Shown here piece by piece: positions 1 through 12,183 of a DNA stretch of 64,000 nucleotides. Below the pieces are notes generated by a model, which had not been told where the DNA came from, made no database searches, and saw only the letters and a program-made list of their open reading frames with translations. The first letter of the stretch is position 1. Every line of letters starts with the position of its first letter. The stretch is taken from contig CM041544.1 in NCBI GenBank assembly GCA_023238725.1, positions 5,662,001-5,726,000 on the forward strand. Direction: 5' to 3'. Source of the stretch: Scortum barcoo. Its lineage: Eukaryota; Chordata; Actinopteri; Centrarchiformes; Terapontidae. A program made the position numbers and the translations under genes.

Positions 1-185
1 AGCTCTTTCTATTTACTTATAGTATTTTATTCCCATTCTTTATATTTTGTATTTTAAGTACTTACTGTTTTATTTTTCAACTGTGTGCTTCTATACCTGT
101 ATGCTGCTGGAAACGTAAATTTCCCTGAGGGAGTCATCCCAAAGGGATCAATAAAGTGAAGTCTAAGTCTAAGTCTAAGTCTAAG
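1..185 (+). repeat. LINE 3' tail with hexanucleotide end repeat
   Basis: An AT-rich stretch ends in a segment reading ATTTCCCTGAGGGAGTC followed by GGGATCAATAAAGTGAAG and then about five copies of the hexamer AAGTCT/TAAGTC (about 155-187). A hairpin-like CCCTGAGGGA block, an AATAAAG motif and a short simple-repeat tail are the usual 3' end of fish L2/RTE-type LINEs. No reverse transcriptase is present here, so this is a 5'-truncated copy. It lies in the intron or upstream DNA of RMDN2. Confidence 0.55.
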
Positions 186-1063
186 TCATCTACACTGTTG
201 CTACCACAGAAGAAGTGAGGGACTGCGCAAATTTAGTGGAGCAGTAACACCTGATATTTTCAGGGATTGAGTTTTATGGGCTGCCTGTGGTGTGTTCATG
301 TTCAACAATGATCTACTGTTTGTATTCAGCCAGCGGTTCTGTTTGAAAGGTCCCTCGAGGACGCCAAAGCAACGCTACACCTGCAATTAGACAGTGTTCT
401 GATGAATGGTGCGAGGCAGGAACATAACATGTTTGACCCAGGCTTCTCCTTTCCATTATCATCTTCTGCAAAAAGTGTCAGTAGGAAAGTATCAGTGTGC
501 AGAGGTACCTCTGGTCATGGAAACGCTGGAAAAGTTACAGTCGGGAAAGTGTTTTTCTGGTCTGGAATAGCCAAGAAAAATTATATGTAACCAAATCGAC
601 AAGGAAATTAGTTTCCATAAACGAACCCACAGCATTCATTAACTTTGTTTCCATTAACTGTTAAAGCACTTAATTTTACTGTTGGATACTTGGAGATTTA
701 ATTACATTTAATGGACAAAAGGGAAAAGCCTTGGCATTATATAAATATCTGAACTGAAGCGAGGTCTGAGAAATTCAACATAGATTTTACAAATACTGAT
801 TATTTTTGGCTTCATGTCACTGAGAAGAAACTTGAGGGAATGTTGACTCGGTGCTCAGCATAAGAGCTCATTAATGAGTAATTAAAGAAAATATTGTTTT
901 TGCAAACTTGTCACTTTGCCACAATGATGTACAGGTGGACCACTGAACAGCCACACCCAGCCTGTTAAACAGGCTTGACACTTGTCTTAGCCTGGTGCTC
1001 ACTTACCCGTAAGCTTATGTACAGGAACTGCCTTTTAACTTGAGGTGTTTGATTATTTCGCAG
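186..1063. other. Non-coding DNA, probably RMDN2 intron
   Basis: No exon of a recognised gene was found. One stretch (about 318-590, + strand) is open for roughly 90 codons after a plausible AG acceptor at 316-317. The peptide is not part of the RMDN2 protein and I do not recognise it. The RMDN2 exon that should precede the one at 1064 (encoding a GRYCYxV-type segment) is not visible, so it probably lies left of the window and this stretch is intron. Confidence 0.5.
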
Positions 1064-2543
1064 GTGGCCCAGTTATCATGGATTGAGAGGAAAGTTGCTG
1101 CAACATTATTTGGAGACCCTCCAAATGCCACAGTTGAAGACGCACTGAAGAACTTTGTTAAGGTACTGTGATTCATTCTGCAGTTGTTTCCCTCTGTACT
1201 TTTTACGTACATTCACCCCATTAAAAAGGCAGTGTGAGCGTATGCCTTTAGGAATGCTTCCACTCAGTCTGTGTGCCTGATATCAACAAGTTAGCTAGAA
1301 AATAATTACACAAAAAAATGAGAGAGGGTCTAACTTCCTCTTATTTCTTTTCTTATTTTCATACTCTGTAACTGATTGCATGTTCTCCTCTGAGCTATGA
1401 TTAATGCATTTGTAATGTACTGGGTTTATTGTTCACTTGCAACTTGCCTCCAGGTCACTCCTGTACCCAGATTTTGAAGACCAAACGCTTTGTGTTAAGA
1501 AAGGCCTAATTTGTGTTCCCACATTTCAGATGTATATACAGTAGAGAAATGAATTTTGCTCCTGGCCAATATTCCTGTACGTGTCTCTTCCTCACATCTT
1601 GTGTATTTCACCCATCAATTTGGTTTAAGCAATCCCAGTTACAACATGTTGCTCATGACCTGCAGGACAGCCTCTGGGAAGGCTGTCAAGCTTTAACAAA
1701 AAACATCCTGCAAGGTCATACAGGTCCCCAGACTCTAACCAGTGGTTATCTGTACCTGGCTAACTAGAGAGCTTATAGGTTATAGGAGCTATTGGAGAAT
1801 GAGAGGCAAGTGAATGATTCAAACCAAATTGTTGTTCAAGGCCTTTATAATGATACAGATAGAACTTGGTGAAGATCAGTGTCTTCATTTAATTACAGAC
1901 CATTGAAAATGAAATCTGATTACTGTGTTCTCTAGTTAAAACAGATATTAAAATCTATACCAGCAGCTGCTGGACCATTATATCTTGTCTTGTTGTGTTT
2001 AAAAGCTGGAAAAAAAAACACGTTTTTCATTCAGGTGGAGGAGATCCAGCCAGGATATTCCAAACTCAACTACGTATTTCTAGCCAAGGTCAGTACCAGA
2101 AGTGTCATCGCCATTTATCTTTGTTTGTTTTGGGACTACATCGTGCACTATTCTGTGGAATCCTGCTGAGAGTAAACAACGCATTGACAGTATTCGTTCT
2201 TTTCTTTGGCAGTGCTACAAAGACCTGGGGCAGAGGGATAAGGCGAGGAAGATGTGTGAAGCTGCTTGTTCAATGAATACAGTGTCCAAAGAGGTAGACC
2301 TCATCACTGAGCTATTGCATTACTGTATTTACATCCATCTCACTTCAACTTCTCTTCTCTCACTTCGCCTTCTCTTGTCTCTATTTATATACATGCATCA
2401 GGAATTTTGTTTGGGTAGCTGAACAATGTAGATTAATAGTGAATGCTATTCTATTTGATTGCATTTAAAATAATGTTTTTTTACCTCAGGATGAAGAGGC
2501 ACAAAAGGAGCTGGACCTACTCTGCCCGGCACTTGGAGTGTGA
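1064..2543 (+). CDS. rmdn2: RMDN2, regulator of microtubule dynamics 2, C-terminal exons (5' partial)
   Basis: The last four coding exons are 1064-1162 (33 codons), 2035-2088 (18), 2213-2293 (27) and 2490-2543 (17 plus stop). All introns are phase 0, with AG acceptors and GT donors. Together they encode 95 residues starting VAQLSWIERKVAATLFG. Runs such as LSWIERK, AATLFG, PGYS, LAKCYKDLG and the ending KEDEEAQKEL match the C-terminal TPR-like region of the RMDN/FAM82 family, and fit RMDN2 better than RMDN1 or RMDN3. The protein is a microtubule-associated alpha-solenoid; only the last helices are here and the N-terminal membrane segment lies outside the window. Convergent CYP1B1 next door supports RMDN2, because the two are neighbours in mammals. 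No frameshift or stop is seen. Family assignment is firm, the paralogue slightly less so. Confidence 0.88.
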
Positions 2544-3893
2544 CGAATTTATTTTCCATATGCTACAGCTGTCGTGTGTGTGTGTGTGTGTGTGTTTGTG
2601 GTGGATATAGTGTGTATTGTGAGCTTTTCATGTTAATCCACTCTGTGAGTGGAGGGAAGTAGTTCTCTGTGGTAGTATATCATCATTGGGAGCAATTGGC
2701 TGCTACAGTCAGAGTAATCCTGTGTGGTTTTAAATCAGACTCTTAGTCTAAGCATGATGTATTTTTAAATAGTAGAAATTTCATACCTGATTGTTTGTTT
2801 GATTTTAATTGTTAGAGATATTGGAATAATTAACCATATTTTATTGTAAATTCTGTGTGATTGTCAGAGTATATATACAGTGTATATTCCCACTCAGTTT
2901 ACTGTATGTGTGCAGCAGTGTGCAGCAGACATTCTCAGAGGTCTGATTGGGTGTCACTCCACTGTGTCTCAAGGATACCAAGTTTCCTTGACAACAAAGA
3001 CCCACCGCTTTTTGGCAAAGTGGCCCACAGGACACACTGTTCCTTCCTGTTCCGTCCTGTTTTTTTTTGTTGCATCTCCCACCACACACTCATGAGGCAA
3101 TAACAAAAGCACACCAGACAATGGCGCACCCAAACAAGGATCTTGGAATGCCTGTGACCACTGGACGACCTCTTGCCCTCTTGCCCTCTTCACGGACTTA
3201 AATGATTTGATAATGCCGTTAACACACGGAGATGAATATGTTCTTTTACGTTGACTTTTATGAGATCTGATGAACTGTGGTTTTTGGCATCTGTCCCTGA
3301 AAGACATTCATTCAGTTACCTTCTGCTACTGAGCTCATGTGACAGCAATGTCACTGCAGGATATCTACAGTTAATCAAGTGATCCAACATGAGAACCTTT
3401 TAACCCCAAAAACATTTATCCTTTGTCCTTGGATATTTGATTTTCAGAATTTGAGACTATACTCAGTTTAATGTTTTCCAAATCACTGACACCAAACTGA
3501 TGAAAAAGGTTCAGTGTTCATTCTTTAAGTCAAACCTGCATTATAGAACCCTATTTTTAACTTTATTTTAGGGTATTATACAAATCACCTGTACAGGTGT
3601 TTTTGAACAAAACCCCCTTTTTCATCCAGAGTTCTTTTTGGGAACTGTGTAATCTAAAATTTATTTTATTGAGACATCTGTTTTAACTTTTCCAATGTCA
3701 CAAAGTGGAGAGGCACTCTAAGCACACCTCTCAATGCCAAGTTAAAAAAGGGTTTCATGTTTATAGATGGCTCCTATTACACTGCAAATATACAACACCT
3801 AATTATTTTGGTTAAGGTTCAATTGAAGTTTAGCTCGGGTTTCAATTAATGTAAAAAAAACTCCCCGGTTTAGTCCACAGTTTTTCATACGTA
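2544..3893 (+). other. RMDN2 3' UTR and intergenic DNA
   Basis: This holds the probable RMDN2 3' UTR, beginning with a (GT)n microsatellite at about 2574-2595. Several short open frames on both strands (about 2841-3307) have no recognisable protein features. No clear AATAAA signal was found close to the stop codon. The stretch ends at the TA duplication of the Tc1 element. Confidence 0.45.
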
Positions 3894-4267
3894 CAGTCAT
3901 GGACAAAAATATCAGCACCCTTGCTATTCTGTCAGAAAATGCTTCTTACAGAAAATTGTTGCAATTGCAAATGTTTTGGTATTCACGTTTATTTCTTTTG
4001 TTTGCATTTGAACAACACAAAAAATCAGAGAGCAAAGTCCAACTGGAAAAAAATTCACACAGAACTCAAAAATGGACTGGACAAAATTATTGGCACCCTG
4101 TCAAAATTGTGAGAAATAATTGCATTTCAAGCATGTGATGCACCTTTAATTTGTATTTAGACCCACCTGTGGCAAGTAACAGGTGTGGGCAATATAGTAA
4201 TCACACTTGCAACCAGTAAAAATAGAGAAAAGATGACTTAACCTTTGGGTCGTGTGCCACACTGAGC

Positions 4268-5910
4268 ATGGAGAAAAGAAAGAAGAGTAAAGAGTTGTCT
4301 GTGGATTTGAGAGCCAAAATTGTGGAAAAACATGGACAATCTCAAGGCTACAAGTCTATTTCCAGAGATCTTAATGTTCTTGTGTCCACAGTGCACAATG
4401 TCATCAAGAAGTCAAAATTCAAAATCATATTTATTTATTTGAAGCCCAAAATCACAAACATCCATTTGTCTCTGAGGGCTTTACAGTCTGTACAGTTGTG
4501 ACACCCTCTGTCCTTACACCCTCGAACCGGGTCAGGAAAAACATCAAAAAACCCTTTATGGGAAAAAGAAGAAACCTGAGGAAGAGCCACAGATGAGGGA
4601 TCCCTCTCCCTGGGACAGACAGACGTGCAATAGATGCCACATGTACAGAGAACATCATCATCAGTCATATATGGAATTATACATGGGTCGTAATAAATTG
4701 TAGATATACTGAGTTCATTGGTTTAGTCCATGTGTGAAGGTATCACAGGATAATGGAAATGAGTCCTGTGAGTCCAGGTGCATCTCTAGATGTCCTCATA
4801 TGGAGCTCTGGGCCACTCGACCTTCTCTCCACAACACAGACACAGATCATGTGTCCCCACCAGGCCAGTGAACCTCAGACAGATGGACCACAACCAGAAT
4901 CAGTGAGGAACCTGCAAGACTGGAGAGAACAGGGAAGGACCAGGGCTCCGGCAGTAACATGCACTTTACAGGACATAAGAGTATTCACATTAACCGCTTT
5001 AACCACTTACAGAAGTTTGTAGCCCATGGCACTGTAGCTAAACTCCCTGGACGTGGACGGAAGAGAAAAACTGATGTCAGATTACAACGAAGGATTGTTT
5101 GAATGGTGGATAAAGAACCTCGATCAACCTCCAAACAAGTTCAAGCTGACCTGCAGACACAGGGCACAACAGTGTCAGCTCGCACTATCCGTCGCCATTG
5201 ATCCATTTGAATGAAAACGCTATGGTAGGAGACCCAGGAGGACACCACTGCTGACAAAAAGGCATAAAAAAGCCAGACTGGAGTTTGCCAAAACTTATGT
5301 GACGAAGCCACAATCCTTCTGGGAGAACGTACTGTGGACAGATGAGACAAAAGTAGAGCTTTTTGGTAAAGCACATCATGACACTGTTTACAGAAAACAA
5401 AATGAGGCCTTCAAAGAAAGGAACACAGTCCCTTGAGTCGAACACGGTAAAGGGTTGGGGTTGGGGATGTTTTGGGGTTGCTTTGCTGCTTCTGACACTG
5501 GATGCCTTGACTGTGTGAATGGCATCATGAAATCTGATGATTACCAAAGGATTTTGGAGCGCAACATAGTGCCGAGTGTCAGAAAGCTGCGTCTCCCCCA
5601 GAGGTCATTGGTCTTCCAGCAGTACAATGACCCACTTCAAAAAGCACTCAGAAATGGTTACAAACAAAGCGCTGGAGAGTTCTGAAATGGCCAGCAACGA
5701 GTCCAGATCTGAATCCCATAAAACACTTGTGGAGAGATCTTAAAACAGCAGTTGGGAGAAGGCATACTTCAAATCTGAAAGACCTGGAGCAGTTTGCAAA
5801 AGAAGACCAAAATTCCAGTAGAGACGATGTAAGAAACTCATTCATGGTTACAGGAAGCGATTGAATTTCAAGTTTTTATTTTTTCCAAAGGGTGTGCTAC
5901 CAAATATTAA
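4268..5910 (+). pseudogene. Tc1-like transposase, broken by stops, frameshifts and an insertion
   Basis: It starts with MEKRKKSKELSVDLRAKIVE, the N-terminal helix-turn-helix DNA-binding region of Tc1 transposases. The frame is broken at about 4412 by an inserted repeat and resumes at about 5011 with KFVAHGTVAKL and the GRGRKRKT basic hook. The first catalytic aspartate is kept (VLWTDETKVELFG, about 5332-5370). The second is lost: a tyrosine replaces it in FQQYNDP (about 5617-5637). Several in-frame stops occur, for example near 5100 and 5435. The end near 5908 keeps a TKY-like C terminus in a shifted frame. The element could not encode an active enzyme. Confidence 0.9.
4413..5010. repeat. Interspersed repeat nested in the Tc1 transposase
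   Basis: About 598 bp interrupts the transposase reading frame. The hexamer AGAAGT occurs immediately left (4407-4412) and right (5011-5016), consistent with a target-site duplication. The inserted sequence contains phrases common in repetitive teleost DNA: GAAGCCCAAAATCACAAAC, GAGGGCTTTACAG, GGATCCCTCTCCC and GACAGACGTGCAATAGATG. It has no coding capacity that I can recognise, so it is a non-autonomous element; I cannot name its class. Confidence 0.75.
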
Positions 5911-6142
5911 GTTAAGGATGCCAATAATTTTGTCCAGTCTATTTTTGAACTCTGTGTGAAATGTGTGAGTTCTGTTTTTCCAGTTGGACTTTGCTTCTTT
6001 GATTTTTTGTGTTGTTCAAATGCAAACAAAAGAAATAAATGTGTGAATACCAAAACATTTGCAATTGCAACAATTTTCTGGTAGAAGTATTGCATTTTCT
6101 GACAGAATAGCAAGGGTGCTGATATTTTTGTCCATGACTGTA

Positions 6143-8380
6143 TAGTGACATAGTCATCAGGCCTTATGAGCACACTGGCAGACAAATAAGACAGAGAAGT
6201 TAGATGAAGGTGTTTAAATAATGACCGAACTGATGTACATGTAAATTAAACTGGAAGTTTTTTTTTGTCAACTGTATTTTTCTCTGTAACAGAGAGGCTG
6301 GGTTGATGGCTTTCTAGTAAAACTGTACTGAATATAGTAGAGACTGATGTGATGGGTAATGCACTAAAATGTGGTCCCATTAGCCTGAAGTAAGGGTTCA
6401 TTTTATGACTTTCTAATGCATTCCTTATCATTTTAAGTGTGTTAACGTTTCACGTCTTTTGTTAACTGTGATATATTTTAGACACGCAAATTTTGTTAGG
6501 CTGTAGTTTAGTTTCCTCTTGTTTTGGCAGAGCCTCTGGGTTTAGAGTCTGAATTATTATATGTTCTTTTACTTGAATTGTTAAAATTACAAAAATAATT
6601 GTTTTTATGTCATTTTACAGATTTTTCTACCAGCACTACGAATATATTTGATTTATTTATTTTTTTCAAATGCCAAAGCAAGTACAATATCCCTCCAGGT
6701 TACATCAAATCTGATACACTACATAGAGATTTTACTGTGCAGTATCATAGGCAGTGTACACTGAGCAATTAATGGTACTGGAATCTATAATTAAATCTGT
6801 GCAATCCTGATAGGAGTTGTCATTTGTCTTGCTTGTTTAAGTACCTTTAAGAGCTTGTGTGTGTGTGCTCGTTAGTTTTATTGCTGTTTATGAGGAATGC
6901 CCTCTCGCAGAACGATATGTAATCTGCAACTTGTTAAAATGTTCAGTGATTTTTTTTTTGTCATAAACTACATTTATGTTAATCCAAAAACAACAAAAAA
7001 TGTAACAAGCAGGCTCCTGCATGACTTTCTATGAGTTATAAGGCATCCCTTCCCTTTTCTCCAGACTGTACATTTTGTGCCAAGGCAATTGGGAATTTGT
7101 TACTGGATCAGAGTCAGACCAACTTCCCACCAGTCTAGTCATGTTTCAGCCATTTTTTCAAAGGTAGAACCGTGCTAAATGGGTGCCTCCCAAATGAGCA
7201 CAGGTGTTTGTTTATACAGTCATGAAAACTTCTGATTTTATTAGCATCTTGTGCACTTTATTTAAAAGCCTCGGGATAAGACAGCGGCAGAATTCAATCA
7301 CAGCTGTTTTTTTTTTTCTTAAATATAAAGGAAACTTTTGATGTTTTATATTTCTTAACAGGCATTTCATATAGTATGTCTCTGCATGATTGCATCTAAT
7401 CTTGATATCTGTACATACTGGCATAAAAGACAGAAGTCCATGTTGCATAAGAATTTAGACGCTGCAGCTTTCAGATTTTCTTTCTTATCAAGTCCAAACA
7501 CAAACAGATGCCCACGAAAAGTTGCTGTCTGTTTTAGACGTTTGTGTGTGTGTTCGTCCACATCACTGCAAACACTTAATGCAGCTCCAAACCAAGCCTG
7601 ATTGAAGGAACAGTTTGACATTTTGTAATATTTACTTTCTGGCAGATGAGAAGATCGACACCACCCTCATATCTGTCCTTTAAATATAAAGCAGCCTGTT
7701 AGCTTAGCACAAAGACTAGAAATGGGAAACAGCTAGCCTGGCATAGTTGGGAATTTAAAATCAGCACCCTGAAGGCTCACTAATTGAAATGTTACAAACT
7801 GTGAAACTTGTGAAAACAACGTGGTTTTATTGGGGCTTATGTGCCGGATTAGTTCTGTGCTGTGAAAGCTAGAGAACTGTTATTTTTACATTTTGTTTTT
7901 TGTAAAACATTAAACACAATACAATATGTTAATTAGTAAGATTTAACGTTGCAAGTTTTAAGTTTGGCCCAAGCTAAGCTAGATTTTTCCAGCCTTTATG
8001 CTAAAATGAGAAACAAATGCTGGCTGCATATTTGATCAGTCCTCCAACTCTCTACCTGTAAGAAAATAAGAGTATTTCTCAAAATGTCGAAGCTTTCCTT
8101 TAACCCTCCAAAAGGCCACAGGTTTTGTGTCCCACTCATCATGTATTTGATAGTAGTTGGGGTAACATCATTAACCACGTTTCTGGGAATATTTTATGTG
8201 CCACACTGTAAAGAATTTCACTGTCAAGTAACAGTAAAATACTGGCAGCAGAGATACACACAAAGATTTCATTCAACCTACAACTATTATTCAGAAATAC
8301 AACAGTAAAATATAAACAGCTCATTTAGTGTGACAGATTTAATCAGCGATTACTCTATACCACGACTGTGCTGCATTAGA
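6143..8380. other. Intergenic DNA without recognised genes
   Basis: AT-rich sequence with poly-T/A runs and a few short open frames without recognisable domains. Around 8145-8260 there are phrases such as CACTGTAAAGAATTTCACTG and AACAGTAAAATACTGGCAGC that resemble a non-autonomous repeat seen in many fish genomes (low confidence). Confidence 0.4.
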
Positions 8381-8465
8381 GGTTAGCATTAACGTTAGCA
8401 GTTAGCATTAATGCTAGCGCTCAGCGTTAGCTTGTAACGCTAGCTAACGTTAGCTTTTGGCTAGG
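8381..8465. repeat. GTTAGC/GCTAAC low-complexity block
   Basis: About ten occurrences of the hexamer GTTAGC, its complement or the near variant GCTAGC are packed into 85 bp, in both orientations (for example GCTAGCTAACGTTAGC). Such blocks are common in teleost DNA and can form hairpins. It lies just left of a possible promoter/first exon. Confidence 0.6.
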
Positions 8466-8535
8466 TTAACAACAGAATTACATCAGTTAGTGTTATAACA
8501 TTTAACAAGCATCATGTTGGCCGTGTGTGATTTAC

Positions 8536-8705
8536 CTTTAGCTGACTGCTCGCCCATGTCTATTTCCGCTGAGTCCTCAGCTGGCTGAAATAAAATGCTG
8601 GGGAAGCTACTCTGAAGCATTCAACTATAACGCTCACACAAGTTCCCGGTACTTAGAAAAGTGCGACCTCCCGAGCAGGGACTTCCCGGGAGGACGGAAG
8701 GAAAC
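8536..8705 (-). promoter_or_regulatory. Candidate first exon and promoter on the - strand
   Basis: Read on the - strand, a GC-richer patch (8640-8705, with CCCGGGAAGT and an ETS-like CCGTCC/GGACGGAAG site) is followed by an ATG in fair context at 8557. The frame reads MGEQSAK and reaches a good donor, AAAG|GTAAAT, at 8536/8535. No partner exon was recognised to the left, so this could be the start of an unrecognised gene or lncRNA, or chance. Confidence 0.25.
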
Positions 8706-10720
8706 AACTCTTTGTTGTTGACAGGTAGCTTATTAGTCATTTACTTCCAAACATTATATTATCTGAAACTTATCTTAAATATCAAGTTCAGATAGACAAA
8801 ACAAGAGGTCTACTGGAGGACACCGATTCGGGAGATAAGTGTTGACGTTGTTGTGCAGCTCAGGAATACTCGTATGAGTAGTTTGATTAATAAAAAATTT
8901 CATAATCAAAACTGAAAATATAGCCCACAATCACCAGCAGTCTACAATGACAACAGATTGGATTGGAAAAGATGACGTCACATATTTCCACAGCTTCACA
9001 GAAAATACTGTTGTATGCTGATAAATTACAGTTGAAAATTACACAATGAAAACTAAAATAATAAAGCCCTTGAAACTAGATTTGAAGTTTGAGCCCCTCC
9101 ACAAGAAGAGGCCTCAAGATTATATAATAATGCAGGTGTCACCTTTAGCCCCTTTCATTTCAATAAACTGAAGTTGCTTTAGTGGTTCATGCATACAGAC
9201 CTGGTCTGATTCAGCTAAGATAGCGCTGACTACATCTCTGCGCTGACATTTCAGTGCTATTGTTCCTCAGTTCCTGAGCTCTTATCGGCCAGTCTCAACA
9301 GCCAGCGATCGTCTCTCTGAACACCACATCTGTGCATTCTTGCAAGCATTCATTCAGATCTCCATATATCCCTCCATTCACAGTCTAAGCCCGGCTATGT
9401 CTTAAGTTACACAACTTCCAGTCAACAGCAGGATGATCTTGTTGTGTGTATGTGCGCCTCGGCCAATGCAGGATGGAGGATGCCAGCTTAAATAGAAAGA
9501 TTCACGCTAATCTTGTTAATGCAGTCTTGACAGGTCTAAGCTGTAATGACATAGGATGTGTCTTACCAACACATCATGTGATATTTCATCTCTTTCAGCA
9601 GACTCACTCCACCACAGCCCTTCTTATGATGTGTGTCCGCAAAACTCTTACAAGGCACCTGCCTTATAGCGCAAGATGTTTCTTAGCATGTACCTCATAT
9701 ATTCATGGTGTCTTTGCATTTCATGTCCATAATTTACAGAATATCAGAGTTCAATGATTGTACTGTATTTTAGAAAAAAATTCTTCCTTTTGCAGCTTCC
9801 TGTAATGTAAGAAGGGAAACACAACAAAAGCAACAACCCCTGAAGGCTGATATTGTCTGCTGTTATAACTGGAGTCATTATCCCACTCATGCGGGCATAT
9901 TAACTGTGACATTGTCAGTGTCTCTGCACTTTTAACTTCAACTGTGTTTGATGATCTGTCAGCTCAGTTTGACTCCTTATTTCAGCAGAGAAGTGCAAAA
10001 GCAACCTCAGTGTTTTCCTTCCGATTCACGAAGATTGTGTTTGGAGCACTGCCACACATGACTTCACGGGAACTATTTAGTCTTCAGATTTAATTTTACA
10101 CTAGTAAAAAGGGAGAGCAGGGCACAGAGAGAGCCATATCAGTAATCATCTACTGTAGTTTTTATCTGAATTTGTCACGCACTCCGAAAATTGGCTGGCT
10201 GGCTGCGAGTACAGGATGTTCTGGCAGGGCGAGATAAAACGCAGTGCAAGGGAAAGGGATCTCCCAAACACTTGCCTTTTGTTCCCACCTGACATGGCAA
10301 GATGCCAAAGGTTCATAGTGAGACTGTATGAAATTTTATGTTAATCAGCATTAAGTACGGAGTCACAGTTTCCTTAAGCAGAGACTGCTTAAGAATCATA
10401 AATGTGTCAGTAAAACTTCTAAATGTGTCCATCCCCTTCACCTGTTTGAGACAGAAAACAACATCAGTAAAAACATATTAATTCATTTCTCTGTTTATTA
10501 TGTAACTGTACAGTATCATTCAAAACAACTTGCAGGCAAGCAGATTGAAGAAATACTTAGAAGAGCAACATCTGCAGTTACAGTATGTGTAGTCAAAAGC
10601 TTAGAGTACTGTATCTCTACAGTTAGCAGTAATTACTGTCTTTTGTTTCACTCTAATAAGTACAGTTCTACAAAAGAAGCATATGAGGTAAAGAAACTGT
10701 AGATGTCTTGGATTTGAGGT
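8706..10720. other. Intergenic DNA
   Basis: No recognisable gene, RNA or element. One 103-codon open frame at 9446-9757 shows no domain-like features. Confidence 0.4.
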
Positions 10721-12183
10721 ATTTATTGACCCCTGTCATGTTAACTATATGAACAAATACATTTCAAGCATATGAAAGTGTTTTAATAGGCTTTTTTTCA
10801 GAGTTTTGATATATGCCTTTTGATTTTCTTGTCCTGCACAGTACACCACAGTCATCTGCACTGTTTTATGACATAACTCAGGGACTTGTGCCAACCCTTC
10901 CGCAAGATGTAATTTTAACAGATGTTAACGCCTCGGCTATTTCCATTTAAATACAACACAAAACCATTATGTGTAAGTTAACATTTTACTATTTGGTTTA
11001 CCGAGGAAAAGGGAACATGGCTTGTGTAATGTTTTTCTGATTTTACCAATTAAATTATTCCATCAATGATTGAGTTTCACTTTATAATTTTACTTCTACA
11101 AGATCATCTGGACTTTCATATTTGAAGTCTTGTCACTTGTCTTCAGAAAGCTGCATGTCAGAGTTTTTTGACATACAGAAACACTTGCTTAAAATCACCT
11201 GTTATTTCAAAGATTGACCCCAATTACATGATTACACAACACTTTAGCAGGAAGTCAACAAATGCTCAGATCCAAGACTTCACAGCCAGTGCATTGGTCT
11301 CCCATGCTGAGACAGCAATTAGATGAGTCTGTTAGTAAATTAAAAAAAAGATACCCCCAGTGTCCAAACCCTAATTTTGACAGCAGGAATATTTCTGTAA
11401 ATAAAACGTGAAGAAAAATAATTTGGTTACTGGCATCTTGATCATGGAAATTAAATGATGTGGCATGAAAGGTTTTCTATAGAGCAGCATTCTACAACAT
11501 TCAAAGTTAAAGAAACTTTTTATGAGTAACAAAAAAAGAGAAATAAATGACTAAATAACACTGATCTAATATTCGTGCACTGGACAACAGTTAACATACA
11601 CGTGTGGTACTTGGTGTGTTTGGTGTACCTTTTCCTTTCCTTGTCCTTTCAAACCACGTCTACAGAAGGTTTCAGAATATATTAGATGACTTTCAAAAGC
11701 ATCCTGATTAAAACAGTATTTGGCTTTTCATAGGCCTTATTCCTGAGTAACTAAAAGGTTTTACACTATATATCAAAAACTACACATTAGCACTGAACAT
11801 TTGATTTTAGCAGATATTAGACTTAAGGGCTGATGCACTCCATGAGCTTATTCGCCTGTTCATTCAGATTAACTGCATCAGTCAGGAGCCTGACCTTTAA
11901 TGGCACATTGCTCTTGTCACATTTCCACTGTTATTGTTTTCCTTCAAATATCATGTATTTTGTGTTTTGAGAATGTTAACATTTATCAGGGAAAAAAATA
12001 CGCACTACGACATGTTATGGAACTATAATACTTTAAAGTCAGTAATCATTAATAAGAAATAAGAATTTAGCCTGAGATGTTCAGCTTATAAATATAGTCA
12101 GCCCACAAACATGAGCTATAGTTCATAAGTCTTTTTTCAGCTTTCAATTTTTCGCACTTAAAAAGCTTTGATTTTATGTCTCT
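10721..12183 (-). other. Probable CYP1B1 3' UTR
   Basis: This lies directly after the CYP1B1 stop codon on the - strand. It is AT-rich and has no long open frame. An AATAAA signal on the - strand is found at 10722-10727, with another near 10493. CYP1B1 mRNAs in mammals have long 3' UTRs, so about 1.5 kb is reasonable. The true 3' end cannot be read from sequence alone. Confidence 0.4.

Larger units (their letters stand above)
3894..6140 (+). mobile_element. Tc1/mariner-type DNA transposon, inactive, with a nested insertion
   Basis: The element is flanked by TA dinucleotides (3892-3893 and 6141-6142), the usual Tc1/mariner target duplication. Its ends are inverted copies of CAGTCATGGACAAAAATATC, and the inverted repeats run about 210 bp each (3894 to about 4105, and about 5925 to 6140). 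Between them is a broken transposase gene. Without the nested repeat (4413-5010 plus one 6-bp target copy) the element would be about 1.64 kb, the normal size for a fish Tc1 element. Long terminal repeats and the DDE transposase place it with the Tc1 group, but I cannot name the subfamily. Confidence 0.93.

Noticed and set aside
8084..8308. 74-codon + strand frame with a hydrophobic stretch
   Set aside because: It falls in sequence resembling a common fish repeat and has no supporting context.
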